Assembly (NCBI RefSeq): GCF_001661075.1
Contig: NZ_CP014870.1
Location: 186,001-250,000, forward strand
Length of the DNA stretch: 64,000 bases
Direction of reading: 5' to 3'
From: Pseudomonas silesiensis
Lineage (GTDB): Bacteria > Pseudomonadota > Gammaproteobacteria > Pseudomonadales > Pseudomonadaceae
Shown here: positions 8,457 through 18,491 of the stretch, piece after piece
Layout: every line of letters begins with the position of its first letter
Numbering within the stretch: position 1 is the stretch's first letter
The notes under the pieces: generated by a model
Seen by the model: only the letters and a program-made list of their open reading frames with translations
Told to the model about the DNA's origin: nothing
Databases searched by the model: none
Translations under genes and position numbers: made by a program

Positions 8457-9280
8457 ATTTCCCTCATCCGCTGATGGCGCCTGTGGTCGAGCTGGCATTG
8501 AAGGCCGGGGAATCGATCCTGCCGTTCTGGCGCATAGGCACCGCGGTGACCGCCAAGGCTGACGACTCGCCGGTCACTGCCGCAGACCTGGCAGCCCACC
8601 ATCTGATTCTGGCCGGGCTGACCGCGCTGGATCCGACGATTCCGGTGTTGTCTGAAGAAGACGCCAACATCCCGCACAGCGTACGCGCTGGCTGGCAGCG
8701 CTGGTGGCTGGTGGACCCGTTGGACGGAACCAAGGAGTTCATCTCGGGCAGCGAAGAATTTACCGTCAACATCGCGTTGATCGAACAGGGGCGGGTGGTG
8801 TTTGGCGTGGTGTCGATGCCGACCAACGACCGCTTTTATGTCGGTGGCGCAGGGCTGGGTGCCTGGCGGGGCGACAAGGGGCGCGAGCCGGCGCCAATTC
8901 AGGTGCGTGACGTGCCCGCTACGGGCGAAGCGTTCACGGTCGTGGCCAGTCGTCGGCATTCGAGTCCGGAGCAGGAGCGTTTGCTGGCCGGGTTGAGCGA
9001 TAGCCTGGGTGAGCTGCAATTGGCCAATATCGGCAGTTCGCTGAAGTTTTGTTTGTTGGCGGAAGGGGCGGCGGATTGTTACCCGCGCCTGGCGCCGACT
9101 TCGCAGTGGGACACGGCCGCGGCGCAGGGCGTATTGGAAGGGGCTGGCGGTGAGGTACTGGATTTGCGCGGTCAGCCGTTCTGCTATCCGGCGCGGGAGT
9201 CATTGTTGAATGAGTATTTCCTGGCGCTGCCGGCCAAGGCTGCATGGCGGGAAAAACTGCTGCAGCTGGCACGCTCCTGA
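8453..9280 (+). CDS. cysQ: 3'(2'),5'-bisphosphate nucleotidase CysQ
   Basis: CysQ removes the 3' phosphate from PAP formed during sulfate assimilation and protects cells from its toxicity. The protein is of the inositol monophosphatase fold with metal-binding motifs SEED at 67-70 and WLVDPLDGTKEF around 86-94, and a second motif with WDTAAAQ near residue 222. The length of 275 residues is normal. It overlaps nudE by 4 bases. Confidence 0.92.
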   Translation: MNFPHPLMAPVVELALKAGESILPFWRIGTAVTAKADDSPVTAADLAAHHLILAGLTALDPTIPVLSEEDANIPHSVRAGWQRWWLVDPLDGTKEFISGSEEFTVNIALIEQGRVVFGVVSMPTNDRFYVGGAGLGAWRGDKGREPAPIQVRDVPATGEAFTVVASRRHSSPEQERLLAGLSDSLGELQLANIGSSLKFCLLAEGAADCYPRLAPTSQWDTAAAQGVLEGAGGEVLDLRGQPFCYPARESLLNEYFLALPAKAAWREKLLQLARS

Positions 9281-9344
9281 CGCGGACGAGACAACTTGCC
9301 CAAATGCCAGCCAGCTCCCACATTTGGTGTTGTGGCATTGCGAT

Positions 9345-9800
9345 TTACCGGTGCAGAACGTACTGCCCGGTAAACCTCACCGCATCCTCCTCACTCCCCG
9401 CATTCACAACCCTTGAATGCAACGTCAACCGCGCCCGGCCATACCGCTCATACGTCGCCAGAAACTTCTTCCAGAGCGCCGCACTCGGCGCCTGGCAAAT
9501 CGCGATGGCATCGCGGGTCACCGGCAGCGGATAGCTGATGTGCCCTTCCTGAATCACGATATGCCCGTCCTCGACGCCGGCTTCACGCAGGCGCAAATGC
9601 AGCCAGCCCCAACCGGCCAGCACCGCGCCGCAATACAGGCTGCCACCGAACATGGTGCTCTTGTGGTTGACGTTGGCTTCCAGCGGCAGGTGCAGGCGCA
9701 GTTGCTGGTCATGCCAGTCGAGTACTTTGAGACCCATGTCCCGCGTCAGGGGAATGTCGTGGTGAAGGATCGATTCCAGGTGACGGCTGTCGCGGTTCAT
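9345..9800 (-). CDS. YiiD C-terminal-type thioesterase-domain protein
   Basis: The 151-residue product resembles the hot-dog thioesterase domain found at the C-terminus of YiiD: residues around 40-60 read ANVNHKSTMFGGSLYCGAVL, with the NHxxTxFGGSL motif that places the substrate thioester. No partner domain is present. The gene is monocistronic, convergent with cysQ. Substrate is unknown. Confidence 0.78.
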   Translation of the reverse strand: MNRDSRHLESILHHDIPLTRDMGLKVLDWHDQQLRLHLPLEANVNHKSTMFGGSLYCGAVLAGWGWLHLRLREAGVEDGHIVIQEGHISYPLPVTRDAIAICQAPSAALWKKFLATYERYGRARLTLHSRVVNAGSEEDAVRFTGQYVLHR

Positions 9801-9840
9801 TAACGGGCCTCAGGCATGAAGATGATGGTTTGACGATAGC

Positions 9841-11235
9841 TCAGTCGAGCTCCTCGTTGGTGGTGTGGGCCGCGCTGTCGGCGAAGTTCAGCCCGTGCTT
9901 GCGCAGTTTGTCGTGCAGGGTTTTGCGCGGAATGCCCAAGGCTTCGGCGAGGCTGCGCACGGAACTGTGAGAGCGTGCCAGTTCCGCAGCAATCAGGCTC
10001 TTTTCAAAGTGTTCAACTTGCTCGCTGAGACCGCCGCCGATCACCTCTACCGTACTGCCGGCAGCCGCGTCAGGCGCGCTGTTGTCCAGCGCAAGTTCCA
10101 GGCCCAGGGCAAAGCGTTCCGCAGCGTTCTGCAGTTCACGCACGTTGCCAGGCCAGGTGTGGCGCAGCAGCAGGGCACGTTGTGCCGGTTGCAGTTCATG
10201 GGGGGGCAAACCATGGCGGGCGCTGGCTTCATCGGCAAAATGCTGGAACAGCATCAGCGCATCTTCACCGCGCTCACGCAGGGGCGGAATGCGCAGCGGC
10301 GCAACGTTCAGGCGGTAATACAGGTCGGCACGGAAGCGCCCCTGATCGGCGGACTGGCGCAGGTCTTCCTTGGTCGCGGCGATGATGCGGATGTCCAGCG
10401 GGATCAGCTGGTTGCCGCCCAGGCGCTCGACCACGCGCTCCTGCAGCATGCGCAGCAATTTCACCTGCACGTCCAGGCTCATGCTTTCGATTTCATCGAG
10501 GAACAGGGTGCCGCCGTTGGCGAATTCGAACTTGCCGATCCGGCGCTTCTGCGCGCCGGTAAAGGCGCCAGGCTCATGGCCGAACAGCTCGCTTTCAACC
10601 ACCGACTCGGCCAGGGCCCCGGCGTTGATCGCCACGAACGGACCGTTACGCCGACTCGAGAGGTCATGCAGCGCCCTGGCCACCACTTCTTTGCCGGCAC
10701 CGGTTTCGCCGAGGATCAGCACATCGGCCTTGGTCGCCGCCAATGCCCCGATCTGTTCGCGCAGGCGCAGCATCGGCGCCGATTGCCCGACCAGTCGCGC
10801 GCTCAGCTCATTACGATCACTCAGCGCCAGACGCAGGCTACGGTTGTCCAGCACCAGTCGGCGCAAGGCCAGCGCGCGACGCACGCTGTCGAGCAGTGCG
10901 TCACTGGCGAAGGGTTTTTCCAGAAAATCATAAGCCCCGGCGCGCATGGCCTGCACCGCCAGCGGCACATCGCCGTGCCCGGTGATCAGCAGCACCGGCA
11001 GCTCCGGGTCCTGGGCGTGAAGCTCGGTCAGCAGTTCGATACCGTCCATGCCGGGCATCCGGATGTCACTGACGACCACGCCGGGCCAGTCGCGCTCCAG
11101 TTGCCCGGCCAGGCCCTTGGCTTCGGCGAGCGGCAGGATCTTCAGCCCGGCCAGATCCAGGGTCTGGCTCAGGGCCTGGCGCAAGTGGGGATCGTCGTCG
11201 ATCAATACCACCTGGGTGCGGTTATCGATGGTCAT
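9841..11235 (-). CDS. dctD: sigma-54-dependent C4-dicarboxylate response regulator DctD
   Basis: The 464-residue protein has a receiver domain (about 8-120; phospho-acceptor Asp in VVVSDIRMPGMDG), an AAA+ domain (about 145-380) with Walker A GETGAGKE, the sigma-54 contact loop GAFTGA, and Walker [11 protein letters not shown], then a Fis-type helix-turn-helix at the C-terminus (SVRSLAEALGIPRKTLHDKL). It overlaps the upstream kinase gene by 4 bases. Such regulators activate dctA or dctPQM for succinate, malate and fumarate uptake; the target genes are not in this window. Paralogous pairs such as AauSR share this layout; the neighbourhood, as I recall it from P. aeruginosa, favours DctD. Confidence 0.85.
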   Translation of the reverse strand: MTIDNRTQVVLIDDDPHLRQALSQTLDLAGLKILPLAEAKGLAGQLERDWPGVVVSDIRMPGMDGIELLTELHAQDPELPVLLITGHGDVPLAVQAMRAGAYDFLEKPFASDALLDSVRRALALRRLVLDNRSLRLALSDRNELSARLVGQSAPMLRLREQIGALAATKADVLILGETGAGKEVVARALHDLSSRRNGPFVAINAGALAESVVESELFGHEPGAFTGAQKRRIGKFEFANGGTLFLDEIESMSLDVQVKLLRMLQERVVERLGGNQLIPLDIRIIAATKEDLRQSADQGRFRADLYYRLNVAPLRIPPLRERGEDALMLFQHFADEASARHGLPPHELQPAQRALLLRHTWPGNVRELQNAAERFALGLELALDNSAPDAAAGSTVEVIGGGLSEQVEHFEKSLIAAELARSHSSVRSLAEALGIPRKTLHDKLRKHGLNFADSAAHTTNEELD

Positions 11236-13046
11236 GCACTTCGGTCCTCGGACGGTTGCAGGCTCACGCCCGGTGCGCCTGGGCGCAACTTCAGGGTAAT
11301 CAGGGCGCCGCCTTCCTTGTGGTTGGAGAACGACAGTTCCCCGCCAAAGGCGCGCATGAGGGTTTCGCAGATCGCCAGCCCCAACCCAAGACCCTGGGTG
11401 CGGGTCTTGGTGGTGTAGAACGGCTCGCTGGCGCGACCCAGTGCCTCCAGGCAGAAGCCGGGGCCGTTGTCGCGAATGTACAGCGTGACACCGTCGGCGG
11501 TGGATTGGGCACTTATCCAGAGTTTACGCGGCGGGCCTTTTTCCGTCAGGGCATCGAGGGCATTGGCCAACAGATTGCCCAGCACCTGGCGCAGACGGGT
11601 TTCCCCGGCCTCAACCCACAGGGCGGCGGCCGGCAAGTCGCGGATCAGTTCGACTTCCATGCTGCGGCGGCGCTTGGCCAGCAGTGCCAGGGCATCGTCC
11701 AGCGCCGGTTGCAGGGCGACGCTTTCCGGGGCGTGGCGATCACGTCGGGCGAAGGCGCGCAGGTGAGCAATGATCGAGGCCATGCGCCCGGTCAGTTCGC
11801 TGATCAACTTGAGGTTGCCCCGGGCATCGTCGGTGCGCTGGTGGTCCAGCAGGACTTCGGCGTTCTCCGCGTAACTGCGGATCGCGGCGAGCGGTTGATT
11901 GAGTTCGTGGCTGATGCTCGCCGACATGGTGCCCAGCGCCGACAACTTGCCGGCCTGCACCAGATCGTCCTGGGCGCGAACCAGTTCCTGTTGGGCCTGT
12001 TCGCGCTCGAGCACTTCCTCTTTCAATCGTCGGTTGAGGCCTTGCAGGTCGCTGGTCCGCTCGGCGACCCGGCCTTCCAGTTCGTGCCGGGCCTTGGCTT
12101 CGAAAGCGATCCGCTCCAGGTAGTGACGTCGGCGCTGCATCATCAGGCCGAGCAACAGCATCAACACCAACAGTGTCGCGCCACCGATGGCGACCACGGT
12201 GCGCACCGGGCGATCGATCAGGGTTCGTGGGGCGAGGATGCTGACGTTCCAACCGGTTTCTTCGATCTGTTGGGTCTGAGTCAGCCAGGCGGCGGGGTTG
12301 AGATTCAAGGGTTTTGGATCGCGGGTCGGGTAGGGTTGAATCGCAATGATGGCCTTGCGTTCTTCTTCACTCAATGGCCGGGTCGAACGGAATCGCCACT
12401 CAGGCCGCGAGGTGATGATGACCACGCCGTTATGGTCCGTCAGCAGCAGTTGCTCCGGGGTGTTGCCCCAGAGGCTTTCGGTATGGTCCAGGTCAACCTT
12501 GACCACCAGCACGCCGAGAATTTTCTCGCCATTGCGCACTGCCGCGGCAAAGAAGTAACCGCGTTTGGCCGACGTGGTGCCCAACCCGAAAAAGCGCCCG
12601 AGCCGTCCAGCCATCGCTTCGCTGAAATAGGGCCGGAAGGAAAAGTTACGCCCGACGAAACTGTCGTGTTTATCCCAATTGGACGCGGCCAGGGTCTTGC
12701 CGGTGGTGTCCATCAGGTACATGACTTCGGCGCCGGTCTGGGCGCTGATGTTTTTCAGCAAGCGGTTGGCGTTGCCCTGGGTGACGCTATCGTCCGGTGC
12801 GCCGAGGACGGCTCGCAGGGCCGGCAGCTCGCCGAGGATCTGCGGCAGCACTTCATAGCGGTGCAGGGTGCCCAACAGGTTGGCGACGTAGAGATCGAGG
12901 GTCTGACGGTTCTGTCCGGCCAGTTCGCTGCGGTAATAGCGCTCTGCCAGATGCTCCAGCGGCCACAGCAATGGCGCCAGGCACAGCGCGAGCAGCGCCA
13001 GGCTGCGCCAGCGGGGTCTGCGAGGTAGGGTCGAAGTCATGAGCAT
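11232..13046 (-). CDS. dctB: C4-dicarboxylate sensor histidine kinase DctB
   Basis: The protein has about 604 residues: an N-terminal membrane helix (residues about 14-34), a periplasmic double-PAS sensor (about 35-285, including TTSAKRGYFFAAAV), a second helix near 290-308, a coiled-coil linker, then the kinase core with the H box SISHELNQPLAAIRSYAENA, N box NLLANALDAL, G1 DNGPGF and G2 GLGLGLAI. This matches DctB. Possible starts are ATG 13046, ATG 13040 and TTG 13049; no clear ribosome binding site separates them. It phosphorylates the downstream regulator. Confidence 0.86.
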   Translation of the reverse strand: MLMTSTLPRRPRWRSLALLALCLAPLLWPLEHLAERYYRSELAGQNRQTLDLYVANLLGTLHRYEVLPQILGELPALRAVLGAPDDSVTQGNANRLLKNISAQTGAEVMYLMDTTGKTLAASNWDKHDSFVGRNFSFRPYFSEAMAGRLGRFFGLGTTSAKRGYFFAAAVRNGEKILGVLVVKVDLDHTESLWGNTPEQLLLTDHNGVVIITSRPEWRFRSTRPLSEEERKAIIAIQPYPTRDPKPLNLNPAAWLTQTQQIEETGWNVSILAPRTLIDRPVRTVVAIGGATLLVLMLLLGLMMQRRRHYLERIAFEAKARHELEGRVAERTSDLQGLNRRLKEEVLEREQAQQELVRAQDDLVQAGKLSALGTMSASISHELNQPLAAIRSYAENAEVLLDHQRTDDARGNLKLISELTGRMASIIAHLRAFARRDRHAPESVALQPALDDALALLAKRRRSMEVELIRDLPAAALWVEAGETRLRQVLGNLLANALDALTEKGPPRKLWISAQSTADGVTLYIRDNGPGFCLEALGRASEPFYTTKTRTQGLGLGLAICETLMRAFGGELSFSNHKEGGALITLKLRPGAPGVSLQPSEDRSA

Positions 13047-13172
13047 CAAGCGCCTGTGGGTACAGGCGCATTATGCCTAGGCTTGCGGGCGCAGTCTGCG
13101 CGTCGTTGGGGGTTGCGTATCGGTCCCGGCAATGGCGATATAGGCGCCTGATAAAATTAAAGGGGTCGTTGT

Positions 13173-16085
13173 ATGCCGCTCGCCACGTTGATTCATCGTG
13201 CCAGTTTGCCCAGTCCGCAAGTATCCATGGAGCAAGCGCTGGCGTTGCTTGAAGGGCATTACGGGCTGAGCGGCAGGTTGCAGGCCCTCGGCAGCCAGCA
13301 GGACCTCAACTATCGCGTTGACAGTGACCAGGGGCCATTCGTCCTGAAAATCTGCCGTGGCGATTATTCGGCGCTGGAGCTGCAAGCCCAGCATGCAGGG
13401 CTCAGGCATCTGGCTGGACATCCCGAGGTGCAGGTGCCGCGGGTTATCCCTGCGAACAATGGTGCAGATCTGCTGACCCTGGACGTCGGCGGCCAATCGG
13501 TGCATGTGCGCCTGCTCGATTTCATCGAAGGCCAGTCACTCACGCACCTGGATCATCTGCCCGGTTCGGTGGTGGCCGGGTTCGGTCGACTGTGTGGCGA
13601 AATGGCAATGGCACTGGCCAATTTCGACCATCCGGGTCTCGAACGCACGCTGCAATGGGACGCCCGGCATGCCAACGCGTTAATCGCCCATTTGTTGCCA
13701 ATCATCAAGGACGATCGGCAACGCGCGCTGATCGCCGATGTGGCCGAACGTGCCGAGCGCCATTTACAGCCGCTTGTGGATAAGTTGCCGGTGCAGGCCA
13801 TCCACATGGACATCACCGACGACAACGTGGTCTGGCAGCGTGATTCGCAACGCCAATGGCAAATGCGGGGCGTGATCGATTTCGGCGACCTGGTTCGCAC
13901 CTGGCGCATCACCGATCTGTCGGTGACGTGCGCAGCATTGTTGCATCACGCTGGTGGCGACCCTTTCTACATCCTGCCGGCGGTCCAGGCCTATCACCGG
14001 GTTAATCCGTTGCAGCCTGCAGAGCTGCGGGCGCTCTGGCCGCTGATAGTCGCGCGGGCGGCGGTGCTGGTGCTCAGCGGCGAGCAGCAGGTCAGTATCG
14101 ATCCGGGTAATGAATACAGTCGCGACAACCTGACCCATGAGTGGGAAATCTTCCGCGTGGCCACCTCGGTGCCGTTGGCGTTGATGGAGGCGGCGATTCT
14201 TGCCGCGGTCGGTCAGGGCCTGCCGGGTATCGACAGCGAAGGTTTTGCGCCGCTGCTGCCGGGGCTGGTGGGTCGTGAGTTTGCCTTGATCGATTTGGGC
14301 GTTCTCAGCCCGCATTTCGACGCGGGTAACTGGGAGCAGGCAGGAATCGACCAGCGTCTGTTGGCCGAAGCGGCTGCGACTCACGGTCTGGCGGCCAGCC
14401 GTTATGGGCAATACCGGCTGTCTCGCACCCGGCCGGACAGTGCCATTGAACCGGACACGTTCCCGTTGCACGTCGAGTTGCAAGTGCCCCATGGCTCTGC
14501 TGTGGAATCGCCGTTTGCCGGCGTGGTGCATCAGCCTGCGCCGAACCTGTTGCAACTGGACGGCCCGCAATTGAGCGTGCGGTTATGGGGCGTGACGCCG
14601 TCGCTGCACACCGGTGCGGCGCTGGTCAAAGGCCAGGTGTTGGGTTCGGTCAGCGGGCCGTTGGTGGTGCAGTTGTGCCGAGGCACATCGTTTGATGCGC
14701 CGCTTTTTTGCTCGCCATCGCGCGCCGCTGCCTGGCAGGCGTTGTGCCCGTCGCCGGCGGCGTTGCTGGGGCTGGCCTGCGATGCACAAGACGAACTCGA
14801 TTCGGCGACATTGCTGGCGCGCCGCGACGCCAGCTTCGCCCGCACGCAAAAACACTATTACCTCGACCCGCCGCGCATCGAACGCGGCTGGCGCAACCAC
14901 CTGATCGACATGCAGGGCCGGTCTTACCTCGACATGCTCAACAACGTCGCGGTGCTGGGCCATGGTCACCCGCGCATGGCCGCGGTCGCCAGCCGTCAGT
15001 GGTCGCTGCTCAACACCAACTCGCGGTTCAACTACGCGGCGATTGCCGAGTTCTCCGAACGCTTGCTGAAACTGTCCCCGGACTCCATGGACCGCGTATT
15101 CCTGGTCAACAGCGGCAGCGAGGCCAATGACCTGGCGATTCGCCTGGCGTGGGCCTACAGCGGCGGGCGCGACATGCTCAGCGTGCTGGAGGCTTATCAC
15201 GGCTGGACAGTGGGCGCGGACGCGGTCTCGACCTCGATCGCCGACAACCCCAAGGCGTTGAGCAGCCGTCCCGACTGGGTACATCCGGTGACCGCACCGA
15301 ACACTTATCGTGGCGAATTCCGCGGCGCCGGAAGTGCACCGGACTACGTGCGTAGCGTCGAACACAACCTGGCAAAAATCGCCGGGCAGAACCGTCAGCT
15401 CGCCGGTTTCATCTGCGAGCCGGTGTACGGCAACGCCGGCGGTATCTCGCTGCCACCGGGCTACTTGCAACAGGTCTACGGGCTGGTTCGCGCCCAGGGC
15501 GGCGTGTGCATCGCCGACGAAGTGCAGGTCGGTTACGGGCGCATGGGCAACTTCTTCTGGGGCTTTGAAGAGCAGGGCGTGGTGCCGGACATCATCACCA
15601 TGGCCAAGGGCATGGGTAACGGCCAGCCCTTGGGCGCAGTCATCACCCGCAGGGAGATCGCCGAAGCGCTGGAGGCCGAGGGGTATTTCTTTTCGTCGGC
15701 TGGCGGTAGCCCGGTCAGCTGCCAGATCGGCATGGCGGTGCTGGATGTGATGGAGGAAGAAAAGCTGTGGGAAAACGCGCAGGTCGTGGGCGGGTATTTC
15801 AAGCAGCGTCTTGAGGGGCTGATCGATAGTCATCCGCTGGTGGGCGCGGTGCATGGGTCCGGCTTTTACCTGGGCGTCGAGCTGATTCGCAACCGTGAAA
15901 CCCTGGAACCGGCGACTGAAGAAACCACGGCACTGTGTGATCGTCTCCGGGAGTTGGGCATTTTCATGCAGCCGACCGGCGATTACCTGAACATCCTCAA
16001 GATCAAGCCGCCGATGGTCACCTCGCGCCAGAGTGTGGATTTCTTTGTCGACATGTTGGCGAAGGTGCTTGCGGAAGGTCTGTAA
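13173..16085 (+). CDS. fusion of APH-type kinase, degenerate M23-like domain and class-III PLP aminotransferase/phospho-lyase
   Basis: The 970-residue protein has three parts. Residues 1 to about 340 form an aminoglycoside-phosphotransferase-like kinase: Lys59 in FVLKIC, catalytic loop HMDITDDN at 211-218, and metal-binding IDFGD with Asp236. Residues about 430-520 resemble an M23 peptidase beta-fold but lack the metal-binding His motifs. Residues about 545-970 are a class-III aminotransferase with PLP Lys812 in MAKGMGNGQP. Vertebrate hydroxylysine kinase (HYKK) and the ammoniophospholyases PHYKPL and ETNPPL are separate relatives of the two ends. The likely job is to phosphorylate a hydroxy-amine and eliminate phosphate and ammonia; that is inference. 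The gene precedes aguBA. Confidence 0.78.
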   Translation: MPLATLIHRASLPSPQVSMEQALALLEGHYGLSGRLQALGSQQDLNYRVDSDQGPFVLKICRGDYSALELQAQHAGLRHLAGHPEVQVPRVIPANNGADLLTLDVGGQSVHVRLLDFIEGQSLTHLDHLPGSVVAGFGRLCGEMAMALANFDHPGLERTLQWDARHANALIAHLLPIIKDDRQRALIADVAERAERHLQPLVDKLPVQAIHMDITDDNVVWQRDSQRQWQMRGVIDFGDLVRTWRITDLSVTCAALLHHAGGDPFYILPAVQAYHRVNPLQPAELRALWPLIVARAAVLVLSGEQQVSIDPGNEYSRDNLTHEWEIFRVATSVPLALMEAAILAAVGQGLPGIDSEGFAPLLPGLVGREFALIDLGVLSPHFDAGNWEQAGIDQRLLAEAAATHGLAASRYGQYRLSRTRPDSAIEPDTFPLHVELQVPHGSAVESPFAGVVHQPAPNLLQLDGPQLSVRLWGVTPSLHTGAALVKGQVLGSVSGPLVVQLCRGTSFDAPLFCSPSRAAAWQALCPSPAALLGLACDAQDELDSATLLARRDASFARTQKHYYLDPPRIERGWRNHLIDMQGRSYLDMLNNVAVLGHGHPRMAAVASRQWSLLNTNSRFNYAAIAEFSERLLKLSPDSMDRVFLVNSGSEANDLAIRLAWAYSGGRDMLSVLEAYHGWTVGADAVSTSIADNPKALSSRPDWVHPVTAPNTYRGEFRGAGSAPDYVRSVEHNLAKIAGQNRQLAGFICEPVYGNAGGISLPPGYLQQVYGLVRAQGGVCIADEVQVGYGRMGNFFWGFEEQGVVPDIITMAKGMGNGQPLGAVITRREIAEALEAEGYFFSSAGGSPVSCQIGMAVLDVMEEEKLWENAQVVGGYFKQRLEGLIDSHPLVGAVHGSGFYLGVELIRNRETLEPATEETTALCDRLRELGIFMQPTGDYLNILKIKPPMVTSRQSVDFFVDMLAKVLAEGL

Positions 16086-16095
16086 ACACCCGACC

Positions 16096-16201
16096 CCTGT
16101 AGGAGCTGGCTTGCCAGCGAAAAACGCCAAGGCACCGCGTTCAAGCAGAAAACACGCGTTATCGTTGACGGCCATCGCGAGCAAGCTCGCTCCTACAGGG
16201 G
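16096..16201. repeat. REPIN
   Basis: CTGTAGGAGCTGGCTTGCCAGCG on the left and CGCGAGCAAGCTCGCTCCTACAG on the right form the usual inverted REP pair around about 55 unique bases. Confidence 0.85.
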
Positions 16202-16214
16202 AGATGTGTAAGTC

Positions 16215-16295
16215 GATTATTATCGGTTTATTTTCCTGATAAAAAGACGGAAGGAAGTGATATGGCTTTTAAAGCCGATATTTATCGGATATAAA
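16215..16295. promoter_or_regulatory. candidate operator palindromes upstream of aguB
   Basis: A perfect palindrome CCGATATTTATCGG occupies 16275-16288, and a second TTATCGG lies at 16220-16226, 62 bases upstream, close to six helical turns. The region is much richer in A and T than its surroundings. These are features expected of a regulator binding site, but no regulator gene is adjacent. Confidence 0.4.
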
Positions 16296-16396
16296 GTCGT
16301 CGTCGCCCCGGTGTGCCTCGCCACACCCGGTGCTCCCATTTCTGTCATCGGTCGACGCCACACTCGACCTTCAAGCATTTGCTCAGGAGCCGATTC

Positions 16397-17275
16397 ATGA
16401 GCCGTATCGTTACCGTCGCCGCTACCCAGATGGCTTGTTCCTGGGACCTTGAAGCCAACATCGAGACCGCCGAGAAGCTGGTCCGTGAGGCTGCGGCCAA
16501 AGGCGCGCAGATCATCCTGATCCAGGAGCTGTTCGAGGCTCCGTACTTCTGCCAGAAGCCGAACCCGGATTACCTGCAACTGGCGACGACCGTTGAAGAC
16601 AATGTCGCGATCAAGCATTTCCAGAAAGTCGCCAGGGAACTGCAAGTGGTGTTGCCGATCAGCTTCTATGAATTGGCGGGTCGCGCACGTTTCAACAGCA
16701 TCGCGATCATCGATGCCGACGGCAGCAATCTCGGGATTTATCGTAAAAGCCACATCCCGGACGGCCCTGGCTATCACGAAAAGTACTACTTCAATCCGGG
16801 TGATACCGGCTTCAAAGTCTGGAACACCCGTTACGCGAAAATCGGTGTGGGTATCTGCTGGGACCAGTGGTTCCCCGAATGCGCCCGCAGCATGGCGCTG
16901 CAAGGCGCGGAAATCCTGTTCTATCCGACCGCCATCGGCAGCGAGCCACACGACAAGACCATTTCGTCCCGTGACCACTGGCAGCGTGTGCAACAAGGCC
17001 ATGCCGGCGCCAACCTGATGCCGCTGATCGCCAGCAATCGAATCGGCAACGAAGAGCAGGACGGCTACGACATCACGTTCTACGGCTCGTCGTTCATCGC
17101 CAACCAGTTTGGTGAAAAAGTTCAGGAGCTCGACAAAACCGAAGAAGGTATTCTGGTGCACAGTTTCGACCTCGACGAGCTTGAGCATATCCGTAGCGCG
17201 TGGGGGTCTTTCCGTGATCGTCGCCCAAACCTGTATGGCGCGCTGAAAACCCTCGACGGTTCCCTGGAGTCCTGA
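16397..17275 (+). CDS. aguB: N-carbamoylputrescine amidase AguB
   Basis: AguB hydrolyses N-carbamoylputrescine to putrescine, CO2 and ammonia, the second step of the agmatine deiminase pathway. It is a nitrilase-superfamily enzyme with the catalytic triad Glu44 (LIQELFE), Lys117 (YRKSHIPDG) and Cys154 ([10 protein letters not shown]). The ATG at 16397, preceded by CAGGAG, gives 292 residues, the family length; the frame is open further upstream but without homology. aguA starts 5 bases after its stop, so they form one operon. Confidence 0.94.
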   Translation: MSRIVTVAATQMACSWDLEANIETAEKLVREAAAKGAQIILIQELFEAPYFCQKPNPDYLQLATTVEDNVAIKHFQKVARELQVVLPISFYELAGRARFNSIAIIDADGSNLGIYRKSHIPDGPGYHEKYYFNPGDTGFKVWNTRYAKIGVGICWDQWFPECARSMALQGAEILFYPTAIGSEPHDKTISSRDHWQRVQQGHAGANLMPLIASNRIGNEEQDGYDITFYGSSFIANQFGEKVQELDKTEEGILVHSFDLDELEHIRSAWGSFRDRRPNLYGALKTLDGSLES

Positions 17276-17280
17276 TCGCC

Positions 17281-18387
17281 ATGACCACTTTGAACAGCAC
17301 CCCTCGCGCTGATGGCTTTTACATGCCGGCCGAATGGGCACCACACACCCAGACCTGGATGATCTGGCCCGAGCGCCCGGACAACTGGCGCCTGGGCGGC
17401 AAGCCGGCGCAAGCCGCTCACGTAGCGGTGGCCAAAGCCATCGCGCGCTTCGAACCGGTGACCGTGGCGGTGTCCGCCGGCCAGTACGAAAACGCTCGCT
17501 CCCGTCTCGACGTACCGAATATTCGTGTGGTCGAGATGTCCAGCGATGACGCCTGGGTTCGCGACACCGGCCCGACGTTCGTGATCAATGACAGCGGCGA
17601 AGTCCGTGGAGTGAACTGGGACTTCAACGCCTGGGGCGGTTTCGACGGTGGCCTGTATTCGCCGTGGAATCGTGATTCGCAGGTCGGTGGCAAGATCCTC
17701 GAGATCGAGCGCAGCCAGCGCTACCGTACCGAGGGCTTCGTGCTCGAAGGCGGCTCGATTCATGTCGATGGCGAAGGTACGCTGATCACCACTGAAGAAT
17801 GCTTGCTCAACCGCAACCGCAATCCGCACATGAGCCGCGCAGAAATAGAAGCGGTGCTCAGCGCGAATCTGGCTGTGGATAAAATCATCTGGCTGCCGGA
17901 CGGGTTGTTCAACGACGAAACCGATGGTCATGTGGATAACTTCTGCTGCTACGTGCGTCCGGGGGAAGTGCTGTTGGCCTGGACCGACGACCCGCAAGAT
18001 CCGAACTACCCGCGCTGCCAGGCCGCCATGAAAGTGCTGCAAGGCAGCACCGATGCCAAGGGTCGCCCATTCACGGTGCACAAGATGCCGATTCCGGGGC
18101 CACTGTATGCGACCGAAGAAGAGTGCGCGGGTGTCGATCCGGTGGACGGCACTCAGGAACGTAATCCGACGGTTCGACTGGCCGGTTCCTACGTGAACTT
18201 TCTGATCGTCAACGGTGGCATCATCGCGCCGAGTTTCGACGATCCATTGGATGGCCCGGCAAAAGAGCTGTTGCAGGCGCTGTTCCCACAGCACGAAGTG
18301 GTGATGGTACCGGGTCGCGAACTGTTACTGGGTGGCGGCAATATCCACTGCCTTACCCAACAACAGCCTGCCCCACACCAGGAGTGA
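17281..18387 (+). CDS. aguA: agmatine deiminase AguA
   Basis: AguA converts agmatine to N-carbamoylputrescine and ammonia. It belongs to the peptidyl-arginine-deiminase fold family; the catalytic Cys357 is seen in [12 protein letters not shown] near the C-terminus, and the Asp/His residues of the active site appear in [12 protein letters not shown] and DGHVDNF. The length of 368 residues is typical. It follows aguB in an operon and is terminated by a strong hairpin. The aguR regulator known next to aguBA in P. aeruginosa is absent here. Confidence 0.94.
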   Translation: MTTLNSTPRADGFYMPAEWAPHTQTWMIWPERPDNWRLGGKPAQAAHVAVAKAIARFEPVTVAVSAGQYENARSRLDVPNIRVVEMSSDDAWVRDTGPTFVINDSGEVRGVNWDFNAWGGFDGGLYSPWNRDSQVGGKILEIERSQRYRTEGFVLEGGSIHVDGEGTLITTEECLLNRNRNPHMSRAEIEAVLSANLAVDKIIWLPDGLFNDETDGHVDNFCCYVRPGEVLLAWTDDPQDPNYPRCQAAMKVLQGSTDAKGRPFTVHKMPIPGPLYATEEECAGVDPVDGTQERNPTVRLAGSYVNFLIVNGGIIAPSFDDPLDGPAKELLQALFPQHEVVMVPGRELLLGGGNIHCLTQQQPAPHQE

Positions 18388-18458
18388 GTGCGGTTGTAAC
18401 AGCTTGAGTTACATACCAAATCGACCAGGCTAGGCATTTTCCCCGGCGCCTGGCAACG

Positions 18459-18491
18459 AGCCCGCAGCCCATCAGGACTGCGGGCTTTTTT
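18459..18491 (+). terminator. rho-independent terminator after aguBA
   Basis: GCCCGCAG, a loop of about ten bases, then CTGCGGGC and six T. It is the end of the aguBA unit. Confidence 0.9.

Larger units (their letters stand above)
16086..16396. other. intergenic region, 311 bases
   Basis: This gap contains a REPIN at 16096-16201 and an AT-rich stretch with palindromes at 16215-16295 in front of aguB. No coding sequence is visible. Confidence 0.7.

Noticed and set aside
11256..13028. 590-residue ORF antisense to dctB
   Set aside because: Shadow of a high-GC gene; the dctB product has all kinase motifs.
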